DNA of 64,000 nucleotides from Bradyrhizobium sp. 141 (GTDB lineage Bacteria; Pseudomonadota; Alphaproteobacteria; Rhizobiales; Xanthobacteraceae): assembly GCF_023074055.1 (NCBI RefSeq), contig NZ_JADPKR010000064.1:1-64000 (forward strand). The letters run 5' to 3'. Shown here piece after piece: positions 45,022 through 54,103 of this stretch (within the stretch, counting starts at the first letter, position 1; every line of letters starts with the position of its first letter). The translations under genes and the position numbers were made by a program. The notes below the pieces were generated by a model. That model worked only from the letters and a program-made list of their open reading frames with translations, was not told the origin of the DNA and did no database searches.

Positions 45022-46307
45022 CACGCCTCCACGACGAAGACGCGGACGATCCGCAGCACCCCGAGGAACACATTGCGCCGGTTCCTCGCATCTCGGTGCA
45101 GGCCTTTTGCGAGACCGAGAAGACGCTCGCCGCCGTGACCGCGGCGGGGCAGGACCGCCGGCTCGCCAAGGCGCATCTCACCGCCAAGGATGGCGGCCTT
45201 GCCGCGGCGATCGAAGTCTATGAAACGATGCCGACGCCGAACGTGATCGTGATCGAATCCGACGGCACGCGCGACATCCTCGAGGGGCTCGACGACCTCG
45301 CCGGCGTCTGCGACCCCGGCACGCGCGTGGTCGTGATCGGCAATCCCAACGACACTGCGCCCTATCGCGAGCTGGTGCGCCGCGGCGTCAACGATTACGT
45401 GGTCGGACCGGTCGAAACCCTCGACGTCGTCCGCTCGATCTGCAGCCTGTTCTCAGCCTCCGAGGCCATCATCACCGGCCGCGTCATCGCGGTGGTCGGC
45501 GCCAAGGGCGGCGTCGGCGCCTCCACCGTCGCGCACAACGTGGCCTGGACCATCGCCCGTGACCTCGCGCTCGATTCCGTCGTGATCGACCTCGACCTCG
45601 CCTTCGGCACCGCGGGCCTCGACTACAACCAGGACCCGGTGCAGGGCATCGCCAACGCGGTGCTGTCGCAGGACCGGCCGGACACGGCGCTGATGGAGCG
45701 CCTGCTCTCCAAATGCACCGAGCGCCTCAGCCTTCTCGCGGCGCCTGCCACGCTCGACCGCGTCTACGATTTCGGCGCCGAAGCCTTCGACGCCATATTC
45801 GACACGCTGCGCATGACCACGCCCTGCATCGTGCTCGACGTCCCGCACCAATGGTCCGGGTGGACGCGGCGCGCGCTGGTGAATGCCGACGACATCGTGA
45901 TCGTCGCCGAGCCCGATCTCGCCAATCTGCGCAACACCAAGAACATGCTAAGCGTGTTGAAAGCAGCGCGACCGAACGACCGGCCGCCGCTGTACTGCCT
46001 CAACCAGGTCGGTATGCACAAGCGGGCGGAGATCGAGGTCAAGGCGTTCGCCAAGACCATGGAAAGCCAGCCGATCGCGGTGATCCCGTTCGATTCGAAG
46101 CTGTTTTCAACCGCGGCCAATAACGGCCAGATGATCGCGGAAGTCTCCAAGAATCACCGCACCACCGAGCTGTTTCAGAACATGGCGAACCGCCTCGCCG
46201 GCCGCGGCGAGGTGAAGAAGCCGAAGCGCTCGTTGCTCGCGCCGCTGCTGAAGAAGCTGAAGGGCAGGCCCGGGCGCGGATCAGCCCCGCATCGCAAGGC
46301 GTCGTAG
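45018..46307 (+). CDS. cpaE: Flp/Tad pilus assembly ATPase CpaE
   Basis: A 429-residue ParA/MinD-like protein that helps place the Tad machine at the pole in Caulobacter. Read from ATG 45018. The N-terminal ~150 residues resemble a receiver-type domain without clear phospho-site (VIVIESDG...RVVVIGNPNDTAPYRELVRRGVNDYVVGP). The ATPase domain has the deviant Walker A VVGAKGGVGASTVAHNVA, VVIDLDLAFGTAGLD, and IVLDVPHQWSGW. It is the last gene of the set; cpaF does not follow. Confidence 0.93.
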   Translation: MTRLHDEDADDPQHPEEHIAPVPRISVQAFCETEKTLAAVTAAGQDRRLAKAHLTAKDGGLAAAIEVYETMPTPNVIVIESDGTRDILEGLDDLAGVCDPGTRVVVIGNPNDTAPYRELVRRGVNDYVVGPVETLDVVRSICSLFSASEAIITGRVIAVVGAKGGVGASTVAHNVAWTIARDLALDSVVIDLDLAFGTAGLDYNQDPVQGIANAVLSQDRPDTALMERLLSKCTERLSLLAAPATLDRVYDFGAEAFDAIFDTLRMTTPCIVLDVPHQWSGWTRRALVNADDIVIVAEPDLANLRNTKNMLSVLKAARPNDRPPLYCLNQVGMHKRAEIEVKAFAKTMESQPIAVIPFDSKLFSTAANNGQMIAEVSKNHRTTELFQNMANRLAGRGEVKKPKRSLLAPLLKKLKGRPGRGSAPHRKAS

Positions 46308-46325
46308 CCGCTCGGGCAGGATGGA

Positions 46326-47099
46326 CTATTTGTCCGCCCGTTGCTGCTTCTTCGCCAGCAGCTGCCGCAGCGCCGTGACCTTTGCCGCGGCCTGATCGGG
46401 CGGCAGATCTGCCTTCACGAGGATTTCGGCCTCGGCCTCGCGGCCTTGCAATCCCAGCACGAGCGCCAGATTGGCGCGGACCCGCGCGTCGTTCTGATTG
46501 CGCTGATAAGCGCGGCCGAGCACCTGTTCGGCCTTCGGCAGATTGCTTTGCAGCATATAGGACAGGCCGAGATTGGACAGCACGGTCGGCTCGTTCGGCA
46601 CGATCTTCAACGCCGCGGCGTAATATTGCTGTGCTTCCTCGTTGCGGCCGAGCTGATCGAGCGCCGCGCCCTGCGCCGACAGGATGCGCCAATCGGGATC
46701 CTCAGGCGAATGCGCGCGGCCGAGGACGTCGAAGGCCTGCTGGAAATTGCCATTGTCGGCGAGCGCTCGGCCATAGCCGGCGAGCAGCGCCTTGTTGCTG
46801 GAATGACCGAGCACGGCCTGCTCCATCACCGCAACCGCCTGCGCGCGCTGGCCGCTCTCGCGCAGCGCCTTGCCGTAGGCGAGCGCAATGTCGGGATCAC
46901 CAGGCTTGGCGCGATAACGCTCGCGCAAAGCGTCCATGTCCGGCGTTGCGTCGGCCTTGACAGCGGTTTCCGATCTGACGCCGAGCGCGCCGGTCACGTC
47001 CTCGATGCCAGCGGTCTGGCAACCGCCGAGAGTGAGCACCAGGAGTGCGGGAAGCAGCAATCTCGCCGCAGGAAAGGCGAGGGACGAACGCTTGGACAT
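46326..47099 (-). CDS. tadD: TPR lipoprotein of the Tad locus (TadD-like)
   Basis: A 257-residue protein read from ATG 47097-47099. A lipoprotein signal peptide (LLLPALLVLTLGGC) is followed by about five tetratricopeptide repeats (GDPDIALAYGKALRESGQ, NKALLAGYGRALADNGNFQQAF, DWRILSAQGAALDQLGRNEEA, EPTVLSNLGLSYMLQSNLPKAE). TadD proteins are needed for Flp pilus biogenesis; here the gene is convergent with cpaE, 18 bp apart, supporting that role. Confidence 0.85.
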   Translation of the reverse strand: MSKRSSLAFPAARLLLPALLVLTLGGCQTAGIEDVTGALGVRSETAVKADATPDMDALRERYRAKPGDPDIALAYGKALRESGQRAQAVAVMEQAVLGHSSNKALLAGYGRALADNGNFQQAFDVLGRAHSPEDPDWRILSAQGAALDQLGRNEEAQQYYAAALKIVPNEPTVLSNLGLSYMLQSNLPKAEQVLGRAYQRNQNDARVRANLALVLGLQGREAEAEILVKADLPPDQAAAKVTALRQLLAKKQQRADK

Positions 47100-47179
47100 A
47101 CTCTGATCACTCGGCAACTGATCAGAGATGCTTACCGATTAACGCTAAAGTCCCGTTAAGGACGCGCCCCCCAAAGACC

Positions 47180-47425
47180 CTAGTCGGTGAATTCGGCGCC
47201 GAACTCGCAGCCGATGCGCCAGCGCAGGCGGCATTGACGGGAATAGTCGGGCGCGAAGATGATGGTGAATTGCGGCGGCACTTCCAAAAATTCCGCCACC
47301 ACTTTCACGCCACCATCCGAGATATCCGTGATCGTGCAGTCCCGCGGCAGCGAGCCCGCGCCAAAATGGATCTTGGCGAGCCGGCTGCACATCCGACGTT
47401 CGCTTCTCCGGCGATTTGCAAGCAT
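47180..47425 (-). CDS. Single-domain PilZ protein
   Basis: An 81-residue protein with the c-di-GMP-binding PilZ signature: the basic NRRRSERR near the N-terminus and DISDGGVKV (D/N-x-S-x-x-G) about 23 residues later. A likely cytoplasmic c-di-GMP effector. It lies behind the tadD-like gene in the same direction, so it might link pilus output to c-di-GMP, but this is only inference. The frame has an alternative longer start in another reading at 47456 that is not supported. Confidence 0.85.
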   Translation of the reverse strand: MLANRRRSERRMCSRLAKIHFGAGSLPRDCTITDISDGGVKVVAEFLEVPPQFTIIFAPDYSRQCRLRWRIGCEFGAEFTD

Positions 47426-47652
47426 TTGGATTGTTCACCCGTTGACCACGGCCCATCCCGCAGCCCTAGGAGTAGCGGACATTCGTTGGAATGTGTTGAG
47501 GACAGAAGCTGGCATTCGAAGCGTAGTGTCGGCTTGGCGTTTACGCCTGATTAAGGTTTGCCCGCCCTCCAGGATCGTTCCCGTATTGTTCTTGCGGAGA
47601 AGGCCGGGCTCTGCTACCCCTAATTGTGCGAGAGGGGCAGGCTGGTTTGAGC

Positions 47653-49191
47653 ATGGTTCAGCGGGTTTCTACCGTCGCCTTTGAGGGGATCGAGGCCCGC
47701 GCGGTCGACGTGCAGGTCCAGGTCGCGCCCGGCCTGCCGGCCTTCGCCATCGTTGGCCTTCCGGACAAGGCGGTGTCGGAGGCGCGCGAGCGGGTCCGCT
47801 CGGCGCTGATCGCCTCCGGCCTGGCGCTGCCGGCGCGCCGGATCATCGTCAATCTGGCGCCGGCCGACCTGCCCAAGGAGGGCAGCCATTACGACCTGCC
47901 GATCGCGCTCGGCCTGATGGCGGCGATCGGCGCGATCCCGCCGGATGCGCTGACCGGCTTCACCGTGCTCGGCGAGCTTGGCCTCGACGGCTCGATCGCG
48001 CCCGTGGCCGGCGTGCTTCCCGCCGCCATCGGCGCCAATATGCGCGAGGAAGGGCTGATCTGCCCGGCGTCCTGCGGCTCCGAAGCGGCCTGGGCGAGCC
48101 CGGACATCCAGATCATCGCGGCAAGCTCGCTGATCCAGATCGCCAACCATTTCAAAGGCACGCAGGTGCTGTCGCGGCCCTCGCCGAAGGTGCATGAGGC
48201 CGCCGCCTCCACGCTCGACCTGCGCGACATCAAGGGTCAGGAAAGCGCCAAGCGGGCGCTGGAGATCGCGGCTGCCGGCGGGCATCATTTGCTCATGATC
48301 GGCGCGCCCGGCGCCGGCAAATCGATGCTGGCGGCGCGGCTGCCCTCGATCCTGCCGCCGCTCTCGCCGGGCGAGCTGCTCGAGGTCTCGATGATCGCGT
48401 CCGTCGCCGGCGAGATCGAAGGCGGCGCGCTGACGGCGCGGCGGCCGTTCCGCTCGCCGCATCATTCCGCGAGCATGGCCGCGCTCACCGGCGGCGGCAT
48501 GCGCGCCAAGCCCGGCGAGATCTCGCTGGCGCATCAGGGCGTGCTGTTCCTCGACGAGCTGCCCGAATTCGATCCGCGCGTGCTGGATTCGCTGCGGCAG
48601 CCGCTGGAGAACGGCGAGGTCGCCGTGTCGCGCGCCAATCACCGCGTCACCTACCCTGCCCGCTTCATGCTGGTCGCAGCGATGAATCCGTGCCGCTGCG
48701 GCAACGCGTTCGAGCCCGGCTATGCCTGCAAGCGTGGCCGCATCGATCGCTGCACCGGCGATTATCAGGCGCGCATCTCTGGCCCGCTGATGGACCGCAT
48801 CGATCTGCGCATCGAGGTGCCGGCCGTGACCGCGGCCGATCTGATCCTGCCGCCGCCGGCGGAGGGATCGGCCGAGGTCGCCGCGCGCGTGGCGGCGGCG
48901 CGCGACATCCAGCTCGTGCGTTATGCAGATGCCGGTCTGCCCAATGTCCGCACCAATGCCGAGGCCCCCGCCTCCGTGCTGGAGGAGATCGCCAAGCCGG
49001 ACGCGCAAGGCCAGAAATTGCTGCGCGACGCCGCCGAGACCATGCGGCTGTCGGCGCGCGGCTATCACCGCGTGCTGCGGGTGGCGCGCACGCTGGCCGA
49101 TCTCGATCATTCCGACAAGATCGGCCGGCTGCATCTGGCCGAGGCGCTGTCCTATCGCGCACTCGCGGAGGATGTGCGGCAGCTGGCTTGA
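47653..49191 (+). CDS. comM: YifB/ComM family Mg-chelatase-like AAA+ ATPase
   Basis: A 512-residue protein read from ATG 47653 (MVQRVSTVAFEGIEARAVDVQVQ). It has an N-terminal Lon-like ChlI domain, an AAA+ core with Walker A IGAPGAGKSMLAA and Walker B VLFLDELPEF, and a C-terminal Mg-chelatase-type lid. ComM in other bacteria is a hexameric helicase that drives branch migration in natural transformation, but YifB occurs widely in organisms not known to be competent. Transcribed alone. Confidence 0.92.
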   Translation: MVQRVSTVAFEGIEARAVDVQVQVAPGLPAFAIVGLPDKAVSEARERVRSALIASGLALPARRIIVNLAPADLPKEGSHYDLPIALGLMAAIGAIPPDALTGFTVLGELGLDGSIAPVAGVLPAAIGANMREEGLICPASCGSEAAWASPDIQIIAASSLIQIANHFKGTQVLSRPSPKVHEAAASTLDLRDIKGQESAKRALEIAAAGGHHLLMIGAPGAGKSMLAARLPSILPPLSPGELLEVSMIASVAGEIEGGALTARRPFRSPHHSASMAALTGGGMRAKPGEISLAHQGVLFLDELPEFDPRVLDSLRQPLENGEVAVSRANHRVTYPARFMLVAAMNPCRCGNAFEPGYACKRGRIDRCTGDYQARISGPLMDRIDLRIEVPAVTAADLILPPPAEGSAEVAARVAAARDIQLVRYADAGLPNVRTNAEAPASVLEEIAKPDAQGQKLLRDAAETMRLSARGYHRVLRVARTLADLDHSDKIGRLHLAEALSYRALAEDVRQLA

Positions 49192-49289
49192 TCACTCCGC
49201 GCATCAACTCGGCGGTAACGAGTTTCCTTTACGCTCTGCAAACCATAGGGACCGATGAGTTCCCGAGCGGCCTGTGCGAGTAGAGTGTC

Positions 49290-49763
49290 ATGTTGCGTTT
49301 CAAGATCCTGGCCTCGGTTGTTCCCCTCCTGGCGGCTGTTGCATTCGCCCGCGGCGAGATCGGATCGGTCTCACATCCCTGCATCGCGCTCGGCGACACC
49401 TCGGTCGAGCTGACCTCGCTGTTCTGGACCGCCGGCGTGCACGTCGCCTTCACCGAGGATCCGGAGCGCGCCACTGTGCGGGTTCAGATCACCGATGATG
49501 CTGACGCTGCGGACTTCGCCGTGGTGGATGACGGCCTCGGTTCCGAACCGGACTCCTGCCAGGCCAATCCGTCGACACGACTGATCTCGATCGCGGCGCA
49601 GCCGGTCGATGGCGGACCGGTGGTCTACCTCTCCACCGAAGGGCCGGCCGATTACCGCATCTATGTGCGCTCGAAGTCGTTCTCGCAGCGCGAGGCGGCG
49701 GCGCTGATCGTCGGCGCCCATGGCGGCCATCGCCCGCTCCCGCTCCAGGCCGCTTCGCTGTAA
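49290..49763 (+). CDS. Small exported protein upstream of the hybrid kinase
   Basis: A 157-residue protein with a signal peptide (MLRFKILASVVPLLAAVAFARG). The mature part is acidic, with two cysteines (HPCIALGD and DSCQANPS) and strand-rich segments (ATVRVQITDDADAADFAVVDD, GGPVVYLSTEGPADYRIYVRS). No family recognised. It lies upstream of and in the same direction as the hybrid kinase, 200 bp away with a family D repeat between, so it could be a periplasmic partner, though this is only a guess. Confidence 0.65.
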   Translation: MLRFKILASVVPLLAAVAFARGEIGSVSHPCIALGDTSVELTSLFWTAGVHVAFTEDPERATVRVQITDDADAADFAVVDDGLGSEPDSCQANPSTRLISIAAQPVDGGPVVYLSTEGPADYRIYVRSKSFSQREAAALIVGAHGGHRPLPLQAASL

Positions 49764-49770
49764 ATCATTT

Positions 49771-49839
49771 GAGCATGATCTTTCGGAAAACCGCCGAACA
49801 CTTTGCGCTAACGCGGCCCTTCGGGTCCGGATCATGCTC
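49771..49839. repeat. Palindromic repeat, family D copy 4 (long form)
   Basis: GAGCATGATCTTTCGGAAAA ... CTTTGCGCTAACGCGGCCCT ... TCCGGATCATGCTC. It shares the long centre with 25045-25114. Confidence 0.88.
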
Positions 49840-49967
49840 TGAGGCGTTAACACCTCGTTAGTCCTGTTTGGAGGCGGCGCCAAAGCCTCAAGCTGTTCGC
49901 AAGGTCGGCGCGACATCGTCACAGCCGGCGGGTGGCAGGATTTCGAAAAGAGTCGGGGTCGGTGACG

Positions 49968-52193
49968 ATGGGTCGGACGTTCCGGATCAAGGTGCGCATG
50001 CGCCGCTTCAGGCGACAGCACCCCCGAATTGCCTTTGCGATCCGCTCCTTCATGATCTTCTCGGCGACCTTCGGCGGCGCCTATGGTTTCGTGACCGGCA
50101 GCCGGTCCGAGAATTCCGGTTACGATCCCCACGCCTTCGCGATCGGCGCCAGCTTCCTGTTCGCGCTGGCCTGCCTCGGCCTTGCGACGCTGAGCATGCG
50201 CCTGCGTTTCGTCAACAAGCGGCTGCGGACGCTCGCCGCCCACAACGAGACGCTGATCGACCGCAATTGGGAGCTGAAGGAAGCGGAAGAACGCGCCCGC
50301 AGCCTGTTCGAACAGCAGGGCGATCTCATCGTGCTGCGCGACACAAGCGGCCGCATCACCTTTGCCAACGAGGCCTATTGCGCACTCGCCGGACAGGCGC
50401 GCAGCGCGCTGGTCGGCACGCGTTTCGACTTCGACGTGCTGGAGCAGGGCGACAGCGCGCGCGAGAGCAACGGCACGCGCATCCACGACCAGAAGATCGC
50501 AACCCCGCTCGGCGCGCGCTGGATCGCTTGGCGCGAGGGCTACGTCCGCCTCGACGCCGGGCAACCCGCCGAATTGCAGAGCGTGGGACGCGACGTCACC
50601 GATCGCACCGAGACCGAACGCGCGCTGTCCGACGCGCGCGACCAGGCCGATGCCGCCAACCGCGCCAAATCGCGCTTTCTGGCGATGGCCTCGCACGAGA
50701 TCCGCACGCCGCTGAACGGCATCATCGGCATGGGCGGCCTGTTGCTCGACACCAATCTGACGCCGGAGCAGACCACCTACGCCAGAGCGGTGAAGACGTC
50801 AGGCGAAGCCCTGATGGCGCTGATCGAGGAGCTGCTCGACTATTCCAAGATCGAGGCGGGCAAGCTCGATCTCGAGCAACGCCCGTTCGCGCTCTCGACC
50901 CTGGTCGAGGAGATCACCGAGCTTCTCGCGCCGCGCGCGCAGGCAAAGCAGCTCGAAATCGCGGCCTATGTCGACGAGCGCCTGCCGCTTGAAGTCGTCG
51001 GCGACGCCGCGCGGCTGCGCCAGGTACTGCTCAATCTCGCCGGCAACGCCATCAAGTTCACAAGCAACGGCGGCGTCGCGCTAATCGTCGAACCCGGCAT
51101 CTGGCCGAACGAGATCAGCTTCCTGGTCCGCGACACCGGCATCGGCATCGCACCGGAAGCACAGCAACGCATCTTCCGCGAGTTCGAGCAGGCCGACGAG
51201 CGCATCGCCCGCACCTATGGCGGCACCGGGCTTGGCCTTTCCATCAGCGAGCGCATCGCAAGGCGCATGGGCGGCCGGATCACGCTCACGAGCGAGCCGG
51301 GCAAAGGCTCTACGTTCGAGATCGCGGTGCCGCTTCCGCGGTCGCAAGCCAGCGCGGGACAGACGGCCTTTCCCAGTCCCGACCTCGCCGGCAAGTCGAT
51401 GCTCCTGGTCGCCGACGGCATCGAGGCCTCGCTGATCGCGCGGCGCCTGGAGCGTTGGGGCGGCCAGACCTGCATGGTGGCGGATGCGGCGGTCGCCGAA
51501 GCGCTGCTGCCCGAACGCTCATGGCACGCCGTGCTGATCGATCGTGCGATCGGCCCTGCCATAGCCGACCGCCTGGGCGAAATCGCCCGAGTGCATGCGC
51601 CACAGCGCCTCGTGTTGCTGACGTCGGGCTCGCGCCATGAAAAGCTGTCGCCGGCCTTCACCGGCTTTCTGGTGAAGCCGGTGCGGGCAGCCTCGCTCGC
51701 CGCGCGCTTCGCGCTGACGCCGGAGGTCGCTTCACCTGATATTGCGCCGGAACCACCGGCTGAAGCCGCCGGTGCGAAACCCACAAAGGGCCTGTCGATC
51801 CTCGTCGCCGAGGACAACGAGATCAACGCGCTGTTGATGCGCTCGTTGCTGACGAAACTCGGCCATCGCGTCGTCATCGCCGTCCATGGCGAGGCCGCGC
51901 TGGAATCCTGGCTCGCCGCGTCATCGGCCGGCACGCCTTATGATCTCGTGCTGATGGATATTCAGATGCCACAGCTCGACGGCATCGAAGCGACGAAGCG
52001 TATCCGCGCGCATGAGGCCGCCACCGGCAGCCACCACACACCGATCCTCGCGCTCACCGCCAATACGCTGGTGGAGGATCGCTATGCCTGCTTCGAGGCA
52101 GGCATGAACGGATTTCTGATCAAGCCGCTCGACCGGGAGAAGCTTGAAGAGGCGCTGGCTGGCCTGGCGGCGTCACGGCGGCTGGCCGTCTGA
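49968..52193 (+). CDS. Hybrid histidine kinase (TM-TM-PAS-HisKA-HATPase-REC-REC)
   Basis: A 741-residue inner-membrane sensor kinase read from ATG 49968; GTG 49932 and 49962 are alternatives. Two N-terminal membrane segments (~15-80), a coiled-coil, a PAS domain (~100-220), HisKA with phosphohistidine H243 in MASHEIRTPLNGI, HATPase_c with N, G1 (DTGIGIAPEAQQRIF) and G2 (GGTGLGLSISE). A first receiver-like domain (~460-570) lacks the N-terminal acidic pair; the second receiver (~606-735) is complete, with D664 (LVLMDIQMPQLDG). No response regulator lies beside it. Confidence 0.92.
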   Translation: MGRTFRIKVRMRRFRRQHPRIAFAIRSFMIFSATFGGAYGFVTGSRSENSGYDPHAFAIGASFLFALACLGLATLSMRLRFVNKRLRTLAAHNETLIDRNWELKEAEERARSLFEQQGDLIVLRDTSGRITFANEAYCALAGQARSALVGTRFDFDVLEQGDSARESNGTRIHDQKIATPLGARWIAWREGYVRLDAGQPAELQSVGRDVTDRTETERALSDARDQADAANRAKSRFLAMASHEIRTPLNGIIGMGGLLLDTNLTPEQTTYARAVKTSGEALMALIEELLDYSKIEAGKLDLEQRPFALSTLVEEITELLAPRAQAKQLEIAAYVDERLPLEVVGDAARLRQVLLNLAGNAIKFTSNGGVALIVEPGIWPNEISFLVRDTGIGIAPEAQQRIFREFEQADERIARTYGGTGLGLSISERIARRMGGRITLTSEPGKGSTFEIAVPLPRSQASAGQTAFPSPDLAGKSMLLVADGIEASLIARRLERWGGQTCMVADAAVAEALLPERSWHAVLIDRAIGPAIADRLGEIARVHAPQRLVLLTSGSRHEKLSPAFTGFLVKPVRAASLAARFALTPEVASPDIAPEPPAEAAGAKPTKGLSILVAEDNEINALLMRSLLTKLGHRVVIAVHGEAALESWLAASSAGTPYDLVLMDIQMPQLDGIEATKRIRAHEAATGSHHTPILALTANTLVEDRYACFEAGMNGFLIKPLDREKLEEALAGLAASRRLAV

Positions 52194-52301
52194 TCCGGAA
52201 TTCGCGGGAACCTTCATCGCGGCGGGCAATCGATAATTGAAATCGACCGCGTTGCGCGTCACCATAGCTGGGGGGCGTTTTTGCAACGAAGGACTTTGCG
52301 C

Positions 52302-52931
52302 ATGAACGTGCTTTGCCGCCTCGCACTCATTGTTTTTCTCGCTGGAATGCCCCGCCACGCCGCAGCCGATACGCCGGAGCTCATCGCCTCGCTTAAGCAA
52401 GGCGGCTTTGTCCTGATCTTTCGGCACACCGCCACCGACGACAGCCAAAAGGACGTTTACCCCTTCAAGTTCGACGACATGAGCGCGCAGCGTCAGCTCA
52501 GCGAAAAGGGCAGGGACATGGCGCGCCACATCGGGGCGGCCGTCAAGGAACTCACGATCCCGATCGGCGACGTCTACACCAGCCGGCTGAACCGCGCGAT
52601 CGAGGCCGGCAAGCTGGTCTCCGGCCGCGAGGTCAAGCCGGTTGACGCGTTGACGGACAGCAGCAACGCCAGCGCATCGGGAATGGCAAACCCGACCGGC
52701 GCCAATGCAAAGGCCGGCCAAGCCGTCCGTCAGCTCGTCGACGCGCCGCCGAAAGCAGGCACCAACACGTTCCTGGTGACCCACAAGACCAACATCGCCG
52801 ATGCCTTCGGCAAGGAGGCCGGCGACGTGCAGGAAGGCGAAGCCTTTGTCTACAAGGCCGGCGGCTCCGGTCCCGCCACCTTTGCGGGACGCATCAAGAT
52901 TGCCGATTGGGCTGCGAACACCGGCAAGTGA
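52302..52931 (+). CDS. Exported histidine-phosphatase-fold protein with RHT motif
   Basis: A 209-residue protein with a signal peptide (MNVLCRLALIVFLAGMPRHAAA). It matches the histidine phosphatase superfamily: IFRHTATDD in place of RHG (R41-H42-T43), YTSRLNRAIEAGKLV, and VTHKTNIADAFG with the second catalytic-type histidine. The RHG-to-RHT change and its periplasmic address are features of a subgroup of unknown function. Substrate unknown. TTG 52281 is in frame but ATG 52302 gives the signal peptide. Confidence 0.82.
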   Translation: MNVLCRLALIVFLAGMPRHAAADTPELIASLKQGGFVLIFRHTATDDSQKDVYPFKFDDMSAQRQLSEKGRDMARHIGAAVKELTIPIGDVYTSRLNRAIEAGKLVSGREVKPVDALTDSSNASASGMANPTGANAKAGQAVRQLVDAPPKAGTNTFLVTHKTNIADAFGKEAGDVQEGEAFVYKAGGSGPATFAGRIKIADWAANTGK

Positions 52932-53041
52932 CCGATCCAATTCGGCCCGCCGTCGGGACGCAGGCGGGGCGTGACTTGCCGCTCCGCCACAGTCCTGTGA
53001 TACCAACGTCCCGAGAGGTGCGACTGGAGGATCGGCGACAC

Positions 53042-54100
53042 GTGAGAACATCGGAAGACCGCTCATTCCTCGTCTGGCTTGGCGTGATCTCCGTCGCGTT
53101 TGGCTGGCTGCTTTGGCCATTCTCTGGTGCATTGTTGTGGGCCACGCTGCTGGCGATCATTTTCGCGCCGCTCTATCGACGTTGCGTAGAAATGTTCCCG
53201 AAATGGCGCAACGTTGCCGCACTTTCCACCGTTGTCGTCGTGGTCGTCATGGTCCTGATCCCCGTCGGGGTCATCATCGCTTCGCTCGTCGACCAGGGCG
53301 GCGAGCTGTATCAGCGCGTTCAGACGGGGGAGATCAATCTGGCTCATCCCCTGCAGCAGCTGAAATCCGCGCTGCCCGACTGGGCCGCTTCCCTCTCGGA
53401 TCGCCTGGCCGGCATCGATTTCTCGGCCCTGAAGGAGCGCCTGTCGAGCCTGGTTGTCCCGGCCGGCCAGCAGCTGGCCGGCCATGCGATCAACTTCGGT
53501 CAGTTGACACTGGAGTTCGTCGCAAGCTTGCTCGTGATGCTGTATCTGCTGTTCTTTTTCCTGCGCGATGGTGACGAGCTGAACATACGCATCCGCGATG
53601 CGCTGCCGCTGCGGCCGAGCCAGACCGCCGAGATCCTGGATGCCTTCACCCTGGCGGTTCGCGGGACGATCAAAGGGATCATATTGGTTGCCCTGATCCA
53701 GGGAGCGCTTGGCGGGGTGATCTTCTGGCTGCTCGGCCTGACTGCACCATTGCTCGCGGGCGCCGTCATGGCGCTGCTTTCGCTTCTGCCCGTGCTCGGC
53801 TCCGCCCTGGTCTGGGTTCCGGTCGCCATCTACTTGCTCGTGGCCGGCTCGATCACGAAGGGCATCATCCTGCTCGCTTTCGGGACCTTCGTGATCGGTC
53901 TTGCCGACAACTTTCTCCGCCCGATCCTGGTCGGCCAGTCGATCCAAATGCCGAGTTATGTCGTGCTGCTTGCCACCCTGGGCGGCCTTGCGGTTTTAGG
54001 AGCGAACGGCTTCGTCATCGGTCCACTCGTCGCCGCAATGTTCCTGACGGCGTGGCGCATCTTCGTGGCCTCGAAGGCGCGGCGGGACATCCGGGAATAA
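53042..54100 (+). CDS. AI-2E family transporter (PerM/YhhT-like)
   Basis: A 352-residue inner-membrane protein with about seven hydrophobic segments. Family segments: RIRDALPLRPSQTAEILDAF, VALIQGALGGVIFWLLGL, ALLSLLPVLGSALVWVPVAIYLL, and FVIGLADNFLRPILVGQSIQMPSYVVLLATLGGL. Members include a proposed AI-2 exporter and Na/H antiporters, so the substrate is open. Start at GTG 53042; a GGAGG lies ~12 nt upstream, a little far, and in-frame GTG 53018 is possible. Confidence 0.85.
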   Translation: MRTSEDRSFLVWLGVISVAFGWLLWPFSGALLWATLLAIIFAPLYRRCVEMFPKWRNVAALSTVVVVVVMVLIPVGVIIASLVDQGGELYQRVQTGEINLAHPLQQLKSALPDWAASLSDRLAGIDFSALKERLSSLVVPAGQQLAGHAINFGQLTLEFVASLLVMLYLLFFFLRDGDELNIRIRDALPLRPSQTAEILDAFTLAVRGTIKGIILVALIQGALGGVIFWLLGLTAPLLAGAVMALLSLLPVLGSALVWVPVAIYLLVAGSITKGIILLAFGTFVIGLADNFLRPILVGQSIQMPSYVVLLATLGGLAVLGANGFVIGPLVAAMFLTAWRIFVASKARRDIRE

Positions 54101-54103
54101 CCT

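Noticed and set aside
47620..49134. 504-codon minus-strand frame opposite the YifB/ComM gene
   Set aside because: Antisense shadow rich in Arg, Gly, Ala and His.
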